Shown here in pieces: positions 12,067-23,489 of a DNA stretch of 64,000 bases. Source of the DNA: Siphonodentalium dalli (Eukaryota > Mollusca > Scaphopoda > Gadilida > Siphonodentaliidae). A program made the translations under genes and the position numbers. Position 1 is the stretch's first letter; each line of letters begins with the position of its first letter. Location of the stretch: contig CP136064.1 in assembly GCA_032622095.1 (NCBI GenBank), positions 184,432,209 through 184,496,208 on the forward strand. Reading direction: 5' to 3'. The notes under the pieces were generated by a model. It had not been told where the DNA came from, made no database searches, and worked only from the letters and a program-made list of their open reading frames with translations.

Positions 12067-12334
12067 TACCCCTTTCATGACGGGACCCGTGTTGGCGCAG
12101 CATTAAAGACCACGTGACAGTGCATTCTCTTATATATGTCAGTCTCCCATATGGAGCCTCGAATATATAAGAGAAATGCACTGGCTTACAAGATCAAGGT
12201 AAATATTGTTAGGCCAATGCATTCTCTTATATATGCGAGGCTCCATGCATATGGGAGACTCGCATATATAAGACAATGCATTGGCACAGGGTTTTCGCAA
12301 ACTTCCAGGAAGAGCCAGTCATGAAAGGGTTTAA
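12067..12334. mobile_element. Double-palindrome element P1
   Basis: CCCTTTCATGAC at 12070 faces GTCATGAAAGGG at 12318. Inside are two copies of the palindrome module CAATGCATTCTCTTATATATGCGAG...CTCGCATATATAAGA..ATGCATTGG (12120-12178, diverged, and 12215-12287). They are separated by a spacer with TTGTTAGGCC. No coding capacity. Family members are listed at 13492, 50323, 57727 and 59187. Confidence 0.7.
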
Positions 12335-12799
12335 GTAGCTGAGAGATGACTAACTTCAACATTGATGGTCATGGCAAAGTTTCCAGAATTACGTTCTCAC
12401 ATTTATGGATTCATTGAAAAGCTATAGCTCTCTATAGAGAGCACAAACACTTGTTTATTTTAATGTGTTGCAAGTACTTGTTTATTTTGCGGGAAAAGAT
12501 TTTATCAAAGCAATTTTGGACACTAAATTCTTTCAAAAGGACACGTCATGGTGTTCAATGGAACGTCCATGTTCTCTATCAAAGTTAATCTATTTAAACC
12601 AATAAACCAGTGAGTTAACTAGATGACAATATTAGCTATAAATTGTGTGTGTGATTTTCATAAGGATTCAGCTACATTTTGATTTAATTTATTTTTTTAA
12701 ATAATTGTTCTATTCAAAGAAATATCACCTAATTCTGAGTTACGAATGATATCTCTTTGAAATCCAACACTGGCTATAGTTAAGAAGGGATGTCCCGTT

Positions 12800-12965
12800 T
12801 ACTATATATAGAGGATCTCCAACGAGTTATGTTGGGATATAAGATTTTATGAAACGAGTTTGATAAATTTGATTCACAACGAGTCGTAGACGAGTTGTGA
12901 ATCAAATTTATCATTTCATAAAATCTTTTTCCCAATATAACGAGTTGAAGATCTTGTATATCACA
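12800..12965. mobile_element. Fold-back MITE with about 70 bp arms
   Basis: The left arm (GATCTCCAACGAGTTAT, ATAAGATTTTATGAAA, GATAAATTTGATTCACAAC) is mirrored after the short centre GAGTCGTAGACGAG by GTTGTGAATCAAATTTATC, TTTCATAAAATCTT and ATAACGAGTTGAAGATC. The pairing is nearly complete over 12808-12945. It sits in the intron between the two plus-strand chitin-binding exons. Confidence 0.75.
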
Positions 12966-13401
12966 TGAAAAAAAAATCTAGAGCTTTATGCCTTTTTAAC
13001 AAATCAGAATCTTTAAAAGAAGCTCAAAATGCATGTAAAATGCATACATGCACGGCGAGACGCTTCACATCCGTATACGACAGTATTGTGCGCTCTGCCT
13101 TGCGACGAAACATATAGTTCCCCAATTTGCCTCTTTGTTTTTGTGACCATTTTCGTTAGTGAAACTAATTTGGACAATAATTGAACTTTAATGTACAAAG
13201 CAAACATTTTGCAATGTCTGGTATTGGTGTCAAGTGCGGCCTTCCTAAATAATATCTAATGGAATGTTCAATGATATTATAGGGGTTTCATGTGATATAT
13301 ACCAATCGGTGGCACCTATTCTTACAAATTTTTACCTGCGATGAACTATTTCTGTTATGTTCGAACAAACCTAAACCTGGTTAAATCAACTGAGCTATCA
13401 C

Positions 13402-13940
13402 ACTGCAGGTAGAGTTCAGTCCCATGCTATACGACGGTCTGACCGCTACCACCTCGTATACATCACGTGAGGAGATCTCTCATTTTTTATATAACCCTCC
13501 CATGACTGGAGCTTCCTGAAATTCTGCTAAATCCATGTGCCAATGCATTATCTTATTATGGAAGTCTCAAATAAGGAGCACCGCATGTATACGATAATAC
13601 ATTGGCCCAGCAATATTTTTCATCGACCTTGTAAGCCAATGCATTCTCTTATATATGCGAGTCTGCCGTAGGGACTTACAGTGACTCACTGGCACAGGAT
13701 CTTTAAATGCTGTACCAGCGCATCTCCCGTCGTAAAAGGGTTAAGAAATTGCTCGATTATAATTCATTCTGCCTTATTCTTTAGAAACCGAACCGAGAAA
13801 CCGAATTGGTTAGATCAAATCAGAATGAATTATAACCGAGCATAATAAATAAAAAATGTTAGATTTAATTATGTAAATATACGTGATGGCAGTGGTCAGA
13901 AAAGCGTAGCGAGGAGATTGAACTCTGTCTTGCAGTTTGA
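13402..13940. mobile_element. TIR element Y, copy 1, with a palindrome-module element inside
   Basis: GAGTTCAGTCCCATGCTA..GACGGTCTGACC at 13430-13445 matches the reverse complement of 13890-13930 (GGTCAG..AGCGTAGCGAGGAG..GAACTC). These are inverted ends of about 70 bp. Near the right side a hairpin TTATAATTCATTCTG / CAGAATGAATTATAA is present. A second copy of the same element lies at 14268-14897, so two copies bracket the final exon at 13972-14159. The right end lies about 30 bp from that exon's acceptor. Confidence 0.55.
13492..13744. mobile_element. Double-palindrome element P2 (diverged), nested in element Y
   Basis: It opens AACCCTCCCATGACTGGA and closes CGTCGTAAAAGGGTTAAG, with two eroded palindrome modules at 13538-13606 (GCCAATGCATTATCTTA..TAATACATTGG) and 13637-13695. 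It interrupts the TIR element at 13402-13940. Confidence 0.55.
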
Positions 13941-13971
13941 GATAATTCAACTGAACTATTTTTCGTTTCAG

Positions 13972-14159
13972 GTAAACTTATTTGTCCAGACTTCGTCCCA
14001 TTTTTTGAATTTCCGGACTTCACGAACTGTTCGAATTTCTACTGGTGTGTGAATGGCGAGCTTATCAAGCATTCTTGTCCAAGTGGATTGTGGTATAATT
14101 TCGCTGATCTGAAATGTGACTATCCCGATCCACGACTGTGCTTCGTTGGAAACAAATGA
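13972..14159 (+). CDS. Terminal CBM14 exon of plus-strand gene, with stop
   Basis: The acceptor TTTTTCGTTTCAG precedes an exon that opens in phase 1 and runs to TGA at 14157-14159. It encodes one CBM14 domain with spacing C-x14-C-x5-C-x9-C-x12-C-x7-C: aromatic-rich FPDFTNCSNFYWCVNGELIK, then CPSGLWYNF, then DYPDPRLC. Only five residues follow the last cysteine. The upstream intron is 2296 nt and holds several MITEs. With the exon at 11391-11675 the visible product has two CBM14 domains joined by a Pro/Thr linker. No catalytic domain is seen in the window, though a chitinase-like N-terminal part further 5' cannot be excluded. No AATAAA is obvious close to the stop. Confidence 0.85.
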
Positions 14160-14267
14160 TTATCCTACATTGTAGTCTTCAAGCATATTATGAACAATTT
14201 TCAGTATAACACACGGGAGTATGGATTCTGAGTGCAGTAGCATGCGTTTGCTTGTTGCGCATCAGAC

Positions 14268-14897
14268 TTCAAACCAGACTTCAGTCCCATGCTACGCAGA
14301 CGAGGCTACTGCCAGCGCACCAACAACATGTGATGAAATCTCTCGTGGTTTTATCTAAGACTGATCGGTTGCAATTCACTCTGCATTATACAGAGAAATC
14401 GAACAGTCTATATTAATTAATAAATTTGTTTGATCAAATTGGAATGAATTGTAACCGACAAAACTCTTAAATAGAACAAATTTTAGATTTAATTAGGCTG
14501 AAAGGGTCACTCTCACCAAAAAAAGTGCTGAAGGGTACACATGTTTTGAAAATGTGCTGACGGGTACATAGGTTTTGAAAGGTCGTTCTAAATGACGTTT
14601 AGTTTCTGCCATGATTTCTGTTAGAGAATAACTTTTTACGTTCCAATGAACATTAAAATGAACTGAAAACAAACTGCTAATGGGCGGCAGACTTTCAGAA
14701 AAAACAGTTTAAGTAACGGTGTTATAATTAGTGCCGATCGCAAACCATGTGTACCCTTCAGCACATTTTCAAACCCTGTGTACCCTTCAGCACTTGTTTG
14801 GTGAGTGTGACCCCTTCAGCTTTAATTAGTCTTATATACGTTGTGACGGTGGTCAGACCAGCGTAGCGAGGGGACCGAACTCTGCCTTGTGGTTTGG
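14268..14897. mobile_element. TIR element Y, copy 2, with a MULE-like MITE inside
   Basis: The left end (TTCAGTCCCATGCTACGC at 14280) is complementary to the right end (AGCGTAGCGAGGGGACCGAAC at about 14859). The internal hairpin TTGCAATTCACTCTG / AATGAATTGTAACCG is shared with copy 1 at 13402. The element lies directly downstream of the stop codon of the plus-strand gene, so it probably belongs to the 3' UTR or the flank. Confidence 0.55.
14497..14820. mobile_element. 324 bp MITE with 9-bp target duplication
   Basis: Ends GCTGAAAGGGTCAC and GTGACCCCTTCAGC are inverted. They are followed inward by GTGCTGAAGGGTACACATG-like repeats on both sides (two copies per end). The element is flanked by identical TTTAATTAG at 14488-14496 and 14821-14829. 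A 9-bp duplication points to the Mutator-like superfamily (family knowledge); 8 bp would point to hAT. It interrupts element Y copy 2; the uninterrupted site is visible in copy 1 (TTAGATTTAATTATG at about 13860). Confidence 0.8.
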
Positions 14898-15898
14898 TTG
14901 CGCATATGTGAACATGTATATTTGAAAAGCCGATGTGGACATGTTTGTTTCTGGTTGCTAAAGTCTAGTTGCTATAGTTGGGAGATGAGCAATGTTATAT
15001 CAACATTTAGGAATGATGCAATTCCCCCACATGCACTATATTCTTTGATGAAAATCAATATACCGCCAAGACTATCACATATTGAAAATACTCACTTGGT
15101 ACCCTAATGTTATTTTTCGATGGGCAGATTCAATATGGGTTGTTCCCGATTTCATTTCGATATTCTGGCAAGCTGGTTGACATGACAAGGTGTGTCGGTC
15201 TATATAGTATCAACATCGTTCACTGCGTTCAATATATGTCCGCAATGAAAAACGTCGAACAAAATTATGTATATGACCTATACCATTGACAGAAATGCGT
15301 GTCTATATTGAAGTCACCAGATAATTTAACCTTTGATTAGGTCTACACCGCTTTTAAAAGTATAGCTTGAATATACATTCATGCATTGTAATCGCGAAGG
15401 AAATTGTGCTTTTCCATTGCATATCATATCACAAGTCGGTAGCAAGTATTAATACGCAACTTCGCGCAACTAACATGTTCTTTTCGGCTTTCAATTATGC
15501 ATGATTATATATTTGCCAAATGTTACAGTTTATTCAAGTTCAAATTCGCCACAGAGGCACATCACAACTTAAGAGAGGTTCCGCAGAACTACCATTTACA
15601 GTTAAGAATAACAGACCAGCGGGACGTTCTTGAGTGACAGTTAACTGAAATTGATATCAGGGTTACTTGATCGTGTGTATTGTAAATAATAAATTAATAG
15701 ACATATTTAGATATACGTATGTGTCGATTCCGTCAGGGCAGGGATGTGGCGATAGGGTAGAGGGACACCATTAGTCGGAAATATCATACCAAATGTGGGT
15801 TCAATTTGTTCTGATAGTCTTATATTTCAACCAGAATGTAGTGTGAAAATGTGTCAGGTTTTAAGAACAGAGAGGAAGTTCCGTTGAAGCTCAACGTG
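14898..15898. other. Intergenic, no gene recognised
   Basis: The 72- and 60-codon frames at 14889-15289 have no recognisable motif. No structured repeat was seen. Confidence 0.4.
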
Positions 15899-16095
15899 TC
15901 TATATATACTAAATACTCATTGCCGAGTGGTTCCCTTAGGCCATTTGTTGAGCTTATTGTCAGAACATTTCTCTCCTTCTATACACTTTTCTGATCTGTC
16001 ATCTGCTTACAGTCCTCTAGATGAGTAATAAACAAGTCCTACGTATATTTTTATAACTGAGTGGGACAATCCATTCCGTATAGAAAGGGTTAAAA
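15899..16095 (+). mobile_element. CCCTTTCTATACTAAAT-type MITE, copy 2
   Basis: It opens with TATATACTAAATACTCATTG and AGTGGTTCCCTTAGG. It ends with ATCCATTCCGTATAGAAAGGGTTAAA. Internal words shared with other copies include CTTCTATACACTTTTCTGATCTGTCATCTGC and ATAACTGAGTGGGA. Only the right end keeps the AAAGGG-TTAA terminus. Confidence 0.7.
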
Positions 16096-16264
16096 CCCCA
16101 TTGTGGTTTGCAACCTAAATATACGCCCCTATATAGCTGTTCCGGGTCGATAAATACGCGGAAAAAAACCTAACAAACGTGAAAACATCTATAATATTTC
16201 CGCGACCGTGACAAGTTTTTGCAGTTGATTTGTGCACTATAGTGTGTATATTTATCGATCTGTC

Positions 16265-17010
16265 TTATCCTTATTAGCTCAACTTTACTTTGTAAAGTTT
16301 GAGCTATTGCCATGGGTTGGTGTCCGTCGTCCGTCAACAATTTCCTTTGACTCACCCTATAGGCAGCATCCCTCATCCGATCATCAGCAAACTTTATATG
16401 GATCCTCGGGTTTTTAAATTGAATCCACCGGCACACCCTGCAGCATGCATTTATTGGAGAAATGTTTTGAAATTTACAAGCATATTTAGGTTCACCTCTA
16501 GATGGGAGCTATCAAATTTGAGCGATTTTCGTTGAAAAACATGGCCGCCGGCAGCCATCTTGGATTTTACTCTTTGCATGACTAAATCATTCGGCACATC
16601 TTACTACCCATATCCCTCATCCGATCATCACCAAACTTCATATGACATATAGATGGGAGCCATCGATTTGTTCTCCAAAATTCGTTAAAAAAACAAGGCC
16701 GCCAGCAGCCATCTTGGATTTCAAATTTGAATCCATCGACTCAGCCGGCAGCCCGCATTTATTGGATAATTGTTTTGAAAATTTTCAGTCATGTTAAGGA
16801 TCACCTCTAGATGGGAGCCATCGAATTTGGACAATGTTCGATGAAAAACATGGCCGCCGGCAGCCATCTTGTATTTTACTCTTTGCATGACTAAATCCTT
16901 TGGCACACAATACCCATCTGACCATCACCAAACGTTATATGGATCTCCATTGTGACTTCTAGATGAGAGCAAAATTCGCAGAAAAACATGGCAAAAAATA
17001 AACTCCTTCC
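16265..17010 (+). repeat. Degenerate tandem repeat with GGCCGCCGGCAGCCATCTTGGATTT
   Basis: The block starts with an inverted pair AGCTCAAC / GTTTGAGCT around TTTACTTTGTAAA (16276-16305). It then contains three related units of about 250 bp. Each has CTCATCCGATCATCA.CAAACTT, TAGATGGGAGCCATCGA, AAACATGGCCGCCGGCAGCC and ATCTTGGATTTTA. A further copy lies at 56680-57130. Frames through it are not consistent between units, so it is not coding. Confidence 0.7.
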
Positions 17011-19900
17011 CAAGTTGAGCTTGGTTTCGAGGTTGGTGAGTACAACGCATTCAAAGTTTGACTGTTACGAACATATGGTAGTTTATATTTAAAACAAGTT
17101 GATACCTTATATGTTCGGAAATACTCAGTAGTTTTCTGTAAAATTCTGACCAAAGTTGTCCATCAGGTGTTTGTAGAATACACAAGTCCATACATCTGGT
17201 AGAATCCTTCGACTGACAACTTTGGTCAGAATGTTAGAACACACAACTGAGAGTTTGGTCACAATTGAAAAACAGTATAGCATATATGCTCGTTGCTGCC
17301 AAAATACTATGTAATATATAATTATCCTATTTTATTACCCCTTTCCTCATTTCCTTCGGGTTTTCTAACGCCTCGGCAAGTTTGAATGCGTGATACTCAT
17401 CAACTCGAGACCACGTGATTTCCAACCGTGTATTTTACCACCCCCCCCCCCCCCCAGCTGTACCGGAAAGAATCAAAAGCGAGCACAATTTAGGCTTAAA
17501 CCGCAAAGCAGCTTTAAAACAGGTTGATATACAGAAGACAGATATAATTTCCAACGTAAAACAAATTGGTCTTATAGGATAATAAAAAAGCTCCTGTACG
17601 GCTCCTGTATGGCCGTTTAGTTGCTATTATACATGTTATCACCAACAGCGTTGATAAGCAAATAAACACCTCAAAATAGTAAATAAACACATCAAAATAG
17701 TAAATACCCCCTTATATTTCTTTTTTTGTCTCTCTCCAAATATAAGGGTTCTATTTTTTTTATGAAATATGGCACCAGTATTTTCTTTAAAAACATAATC
17801 TACACTGTGAATGGTGCATGGGCATGTCGGTAGTGTTTCGCTTGAATGAGTGACATTTAAAGGGAAAATGACACGTTTAAAAAAACAAAAATCACAAAAC
17901 GAAGTTTAGACCACAGTAGCACAGCACGTACATGGATTAACCGCATACCAATCATATTACAAGAAAACCGTAGTCCGAAATGGTGGCGCCCTCAATATCA
18001 TATTTTATTAGGCATATATAATAATATAAAAATATACTGGTTTCATGAATGCACCACCTCGGAATTCCGTTAAAACAACTAATCCTTCAAATTATTACAA
18101 CAACTACGGCTTATCACTGAAAGTTTCTCATTCACCACACCAGAAAGCCTCTAAATGCGGCCAAAACTTCTAATAATCGGATTAAATACACCCCTGATAC
18201 TTCGCAAAACGACCTTTAGTCTACAGTCCAACTGAGACATTCTTCATCAGCAATGTTAGTTGTTATATTATGCATGTGTTCCCGCAATAAATTCATCAAG
18301 AGTGGCCCAGCCATTGCTCAAGCCTAAATATCGAAAGCAACTAACGTGGTCATACAAGTTACATACTGCAACAATGAGACATCCGCGAAGACACATCCGC
18401 GAATACTTACATCCTACAAAAAGTCTAACCGGTACGCAATATAGCGAGTACATTATTAATCAAAGTTAGATACATAGCTCCAATGACATCGCCAGATGAG
18501 CCTCACAGCATACACCCTAGAGGGCGTAATTAGTGTCACGGGAGCCCCACCAAGCAAGGGACTTTGATCAAACTTTGATCAAACATGAGCGACTCTTGGG
18601 GAGCATATATATTCGCACTTACTCCAGCTTACTCTACCTATATCATGTTTAAACCAAATTTGCATGAACAGTTTTTATACCTTTCAACTGCGTCGAATAA
18701 CTCAACTTGTCAGACAACAAGCGAGATAACTGGGTCGCCACCATATTGGATCCATCCAGCCCACATTCCGCGGTTTAAGTGCTACAGGTCAAAACCCCCG
18801 CCAAATACCCAGCTGGTGACAGAGTCAGAAAGGATGTATGACTGGTGCTCTTTGGTAGAGATTGTGTGTTTGCAGCAACGCGGATAACGCCCAGTCTAAG
18901 TTAACTACAAACCCAGATATCCATAGTGGTCTGATTACGCGCGCCGCGTGTATACTGGTGTACAAATTCTTGTTTCGCCTGTGCGCTGCCATAGCGCATG
19001 GGAGTTCTATTTATAGAATGTTAATTATTGGGACAAATTAAAAGTTGTAGTGCGACCCCGAATCCGAGCTGTAGTCTGACCCCGAGGCCGAGCCCGGTAA
19101 AAGGTGTATTTGAGAATTTCAATTTCGTTTATTGGCGTTTACATTATGTCAATAATGTTGATTTTTGGTTTGTGATAAGCTATGCCAATTACAAATAACG
19201 GAAATGAAAAAGATTCTATAATTACAATCATGGGTATATAATAGATGATCTTGAGCGCGTTACCATTTCTGACTATGGTTTTCTTGTTAGACTTGTCGTA
19301 GACTTTTTATTTCCGAACCGCTCCAATCGAAGCGATTAACATAACACGATGTGACGTAATTTGGGGAAAGCCCACACGATTCCAGGAAATGACAGTTCGA
19401 CGAGATTACGATATAGACTCAGTTTGTCAGTATGACTCTGAGTGTATGCTTACACAGACTGCATTGATAACGCCCGAATATTGCAATCAAACCAAACGTT
19501 CAGTGTTAATATGGTTAAGTGGTCTGATGACGAAGTTTATATATGCGAAATTTCATGGCAATCGGATGCATGGGGATATAGGGAGAACTTACTTCTTTGA
19601 TGTGTGTACATGGCCATACAAAACAATTACATACAAAATAATTGTATGTGCTGGAAAAAAGCAAGACTATTCAAAATACACTAATGGCTATTTAACAATG
19701 TGAATAACACAAACATACGCACATATATAAGGGTTCAAGGTACCAATGCTATCACTGCATGTTTCTGTGCATCTTCCAACTATGCACCAAAGATAATATA
19801 TACATTTCAGCTGTTTATAGACTTATAGCTATTTCAAGTTCCAGTTATCGTATGCTTATGACTATGATGTCCTACGTGTACAACCCCGCATATTCATAAC
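17011..19900. other. Intergenic, small inverted repeats and homopolymers, no gene recognised
   Basis: Notable items are an exact 17-bp inverted pair TTCTGACCAAAGTTGTC (about 17145) / GACAACTTTGGTCAGAA (about 17215), a poly-C run at about 17442-17456, and a local repeat of CACCTCAAAATAGTAAATA (17667-17705). Frames at 18585-18887 and 19389-19703 have no known motif or splice support. Confidence 0.4.
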
Positions 19901-19902
19901 TA

Positions 19903-20830
19903 TATTACACCCCATGCATCCGGATATGCTCGTAGCTGAAGACATGTTCGTAGCGGAATAACCACATGGCCCGCGATTTGCACATCGTCTTTAGTTGTCG
20001 TTAGTTATTTCATAAAAACACGGTTTATTTTACATTGATTTTTTTAACGTTAACAGCGATAATCGGTCTACAGAAATGAGCGGTTGTGGTTTCCGCAATT
20101 TGCATATTACAGTTCGATAATCGGGTTTTATACGAAAATTATGACCTGAAATACTTACTCGATATAAGTTTTATCAAATTTTAATGAATCTTTGCATTGA
20201 CACATTATATAACATACAGTCTCTCAAAGTATGATATCTTAGCTTCAAAATGAACTGGACATGTTTGCGATGTCAATCATATTAGTGTCCGAAAAATTAG
20301 TTTCCATGGAGGCACTCACTCGATTTTGGGGCATGTCAATAGCAAACGTAAAACTTGCTATGATAGACATATCATACCACTGCTATAGACATGCCATATT
20401 TTCTTGCTATGACCTGCATATATGGTTACTTTTTACTATGGAAAATGTAGATACATGACTGGAAATGTTGTCTATTATATTAAGGGAATATCCGCGGAAA
20501 TAGCAATGTATGCAAAGACTAGATTGTCTGGGCTGTTACCACAGAAATCGTAATTTTATGTAAGAAATGCAAATTTTGCCACAATTTTTGGCCTAACTTC
20601 CCGGTAAAATAGGATTAAACTTCTTCCACGTTTAAAGAAGTTTGATGTACAGTTGGGTAAATTATAGTCACAAATAATACCACCACCGTCAACCACTGGT
20701 ATGTGTTGGTTTCGGTGCGACATGTGTCTAACCGTGAACGGTGTGCAAATCGCGGGCCATGTGGTTATTCTGCTATACGAGCATGTCTTCCGCTACGAGC
20801 ATATCCGGATGCATGTGGTGTATTATCAGA
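19903..20830. mobile_element. 0.92 kb TIR element with TGCTCGTAGC subterminal repeats
   Basis: The left end (ACACC.CATGCATCCGGATATGCTCGTAGC, then GAAGACATG.TCGTAGC, then AATAACCACATGGCCCGCGATTTGCACA) is mirrored by the right end (20730-20826) over about 85 bp with few mismatches. The interior has no transposase; the 65-codon frame at 20261 is unremarkable. Target duplications are unclear. Confidence 0.75.
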
Positions 20831-22280
20831 TAGAGATAAGATATAGCAGAAAATGAGACGTGAACGCCAAAACAAAAACTTCAACAGACATTTGCATAAG
20901 AAACACCTTCTCGTGACAACGATGTCCTACAACCACACGTATGTAATTAGTATCAAGTATCAGTATCAGATGAATCTCAGGGAATGCCAAAACAAAACTT
21001 CCAAAAACAGCGATCTAATGAAGTTCCGTGAAAAGGTTCCAATATAAATCACAATACGAAATGGTGAACAGTGAGACAAGACATGAATATCGTCGCCACT
21101 GTTCGTCATCAGTGCAGCATCAGGCAATCATACCACGCTGTGCGTGACTAAACAGGAAATAAAATATGTTGCAGTTCACTATCTCTGTTGACATAGTATT
21201 CATTAAGGCAGGCCTACGCTGCATGTACAATTCACTTATTTTCTCACCTTTATCACGAAAGTACTACCACAAGTAGATATGTCCAGATTTGGTACCAAAA
21301 TTTCGCATTTAATTGTAATCGGGTTACTGGGGTTACAAGTAACCTGTTTTTTCTCTCCCACAGAAACCATTTAGCCTACTGCAGAATCTTCCAACAAGAA
21401 AACAAAAACTAGTTTCACTGGTGTTACAAGTGAATTTCGGAGTTTATCTACACGAGAACATATTTGTAACTCCGGTATAGCCGGTTATATATGCGCAGTA
21501 TTTATTTTCTGCAGCAAAGAAATGCAACAAAAACTGACATATATATGAAAAGTCTACAAACATCTGGATAACCACTAGAAGCCCTGATAATACTGCAATG
21601 GTCAAATACAATTTGAAACATATTCGGAGGGACTTGTCAGTGTGTGTCCCCCATGCCCGTCGAGTGTCCAGTGTCAATTTGAAAGCCATCCGTCACACAA
21701 ACTGGTCTCTGTTAGTTCATACCCAAACGGCCAGATGCTGGTAGCCCGTTTATATACACACATGGGTATATGTCAGATATACACAAGGAAAATACACTCC
21801 GCAGTTTATATCAATAAGCCATGCCCTGTGTATTTATATGTCGCGTTTTTGGCGATAGGTCGTCCGTCTCATTTCGACAAAACAAGCATCGCTTTATATA
21901 TAGGGCTGCACGACGTTATATCCGCGCGTGAGCGTTTTTGTTTAGTATATGGTCCCTATATAGCTCTCGTAGCAGTGCATTATCGAATAGAAAGATAGAA
22001 CAAAAATATTGAGAAATCAAAAACAAAGTCGCGAGAGCACCCCAGGTTGAGTCAGGGATACTTGGCACCTTACGCCAATTAGGGCCAGTTATTGCATTAA
22101 CTGAAGATGAGAAAGCGTAAATATTAAAATTGGAACAGATCAAGATATTCCACCGCAGAAGACCACATGCATAAAAATAAACAAGGCATGGGTCTTATAA
22201 CGACAAAAATGCACAAAAGACATCCCAATTGACCCAAACGGGATGCAGTCGCATATCATATATATGGTATCCAAAAACCC
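20831..22280. other. Intergenic, no gene recognised
   Basis: Several short frames (20853, 21444, 21642, 21916) show no family motifs and shadow one another. No repeat structure was recognised. Confidence 0.4.
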
Positions 22281-22284
22281 TTAA

Positions 22285-22805
22285 AGATATACGGGCGGCG
22301 TTGGCGGTGGGTATGCTGTTGAAATGTTCATATCATTCAAAAACCGCTATAAACAGAAAGAATAGTAAAATATAGACAGACTTTGTTCTTATACCAATCA
22401 GAAATATGACATAAACAGTATGTTATTGTCAAATGTTTTTCCTTTGTTATGTAAACAAAAGCAAAAAACGTTACGTTACCTGGCTTTTGTTTAGATCCGG
22501 ATATGGTAAACATAAAGAGCGTAATTTGTTACTGTTTTCCTGATATGGAAATGATAAAGAGCGTTTATATCATTTGTGTGTGATTAACCAATATAATTGC
22601 GCTGTGTTATGTAAACAGAAGCACAACTTCTGTAACACGAACAGGCTCTTGTTTACGTACACCATCGTACGTCTTGACGATTTATACTATTTACGCACTG
22701 ATTATGTTTGGCATATGAACAAAACTATATATATTTTAATATTCCTTCTGTTGATGGCGATTTTAACAAATATGAATATTTCTGCAACGAACGCCGCCCG
22801 TGCCT
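22285..22805 (+). mobile_element. TTAA-flanked 0.5 kb MITE (family N), intact copy
   Basis: Flanked by TTAA at 22281-22284 and 22806-22809. Termini contain CGGGCGGCGTT and AACGCCGCCCG. Internal landmarks are AACCGCTATAAACAGAAAGA, AAACATAAAGAGCG (twice with variation) and GTTTACGTACACCATCGTAC. Other copies are at 29590-35993 (split by later insertions), 36777-37298 (inverted) and 59485-59978. There is no transposase. TTAA targets are typical of piggyBac-like enzymes. Confidence 0.8.
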
Positions 22806-22809
22806 TTAA

Positions 22810-23160
22810 ACACACATTACATATTATATTATATGATTTCCTCGCGCTTCTGTTGCACAAATTATAGTAGAAAAAGTGCGTCTATTTCAGACATAGTTTA
22901 AACATAAAATCTTACCCGAACAGACATAAAAACCGCTAATCCGTTCGCCAATCTATATAACAACACAGTTGACAATGATTACCCTTCAAAAACAATAACG
23001 CCGGGCCGCATGTTACGGCCAACAGAGACACACACGCCATGGCTAAATACACGGTCAAAAGCACGCCGTTTTTTTTGTACATTTCTATTTTGTGAATACA
23101 CGCGTGTATATATAAACGGACTACCAGCATCTGACCGTTAGTCTATATGGTGTCCCTTTG
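22810..23160 (-). other. Downstream flank / 3' UTR of the minus-strand chitin-binding gene
   Basis: Lies just beyond the stop codon at 23161 in the minus-strand direction. No AATAAA was recognised in the first 200 nt. No other gene or repeat is visible. Confidence 0.35.
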
Positions 23161-23351
23161 TCAACCCAGGTTCTTTCGCTGGCAATCAAATCCATCCATT
23201 TGTAAGCACGATTGTTTCTCTTTATCGTAGGATGAACCGCTTGGACAGTCTAGGAAAATCGGAATCCGGTTTACGCAATAAACGAATGCCCGGCAGTTAG
23301 TCGGGTGTTCAAATAAACCGTACATTTCTGGACAGAAGGTAGGGTCTGGAT
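23161..23351 (-). CDS. Terminal CBM14 exon (exon 9) of minus-strand gene, with stop
   Basis: On the minus strand an acceptor TTGTCTTTCCAG is followed by a phase-1 exon that ends in TGA (23161-23163 on the plus strand). It encodes a full CBM14 domain with spacing C-x12-C-x5-C-x9-C-x12-C-x7-C. Recognisable blocks are FCPEMYGLFEHPTNC, AFVYCVNRIPIFLDC and CPSGSSYDKEKQSC. Nine residues follow the last cysteine. The exon has no long ATG-initiated frame and is easily missed. It joins the linker exon at 27476 through a GAT codon. This sets the 3' end of the gene and its tail-to-tail relation to the plus-strand CBM14 gene. Confidence 0.85.
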
Positions 23352-23489
23352 CTGGAAAGACAATAGTAAGTAGTTGGTTGTGGAGACAGGTACAAGCGTC
23401 ACCTTCCGAATAGACCGAATGCTAAAAACGTAAATATTGATTGATTTTTTTTATGATAATTTAGATATTAATTCATATAAATTATATAA

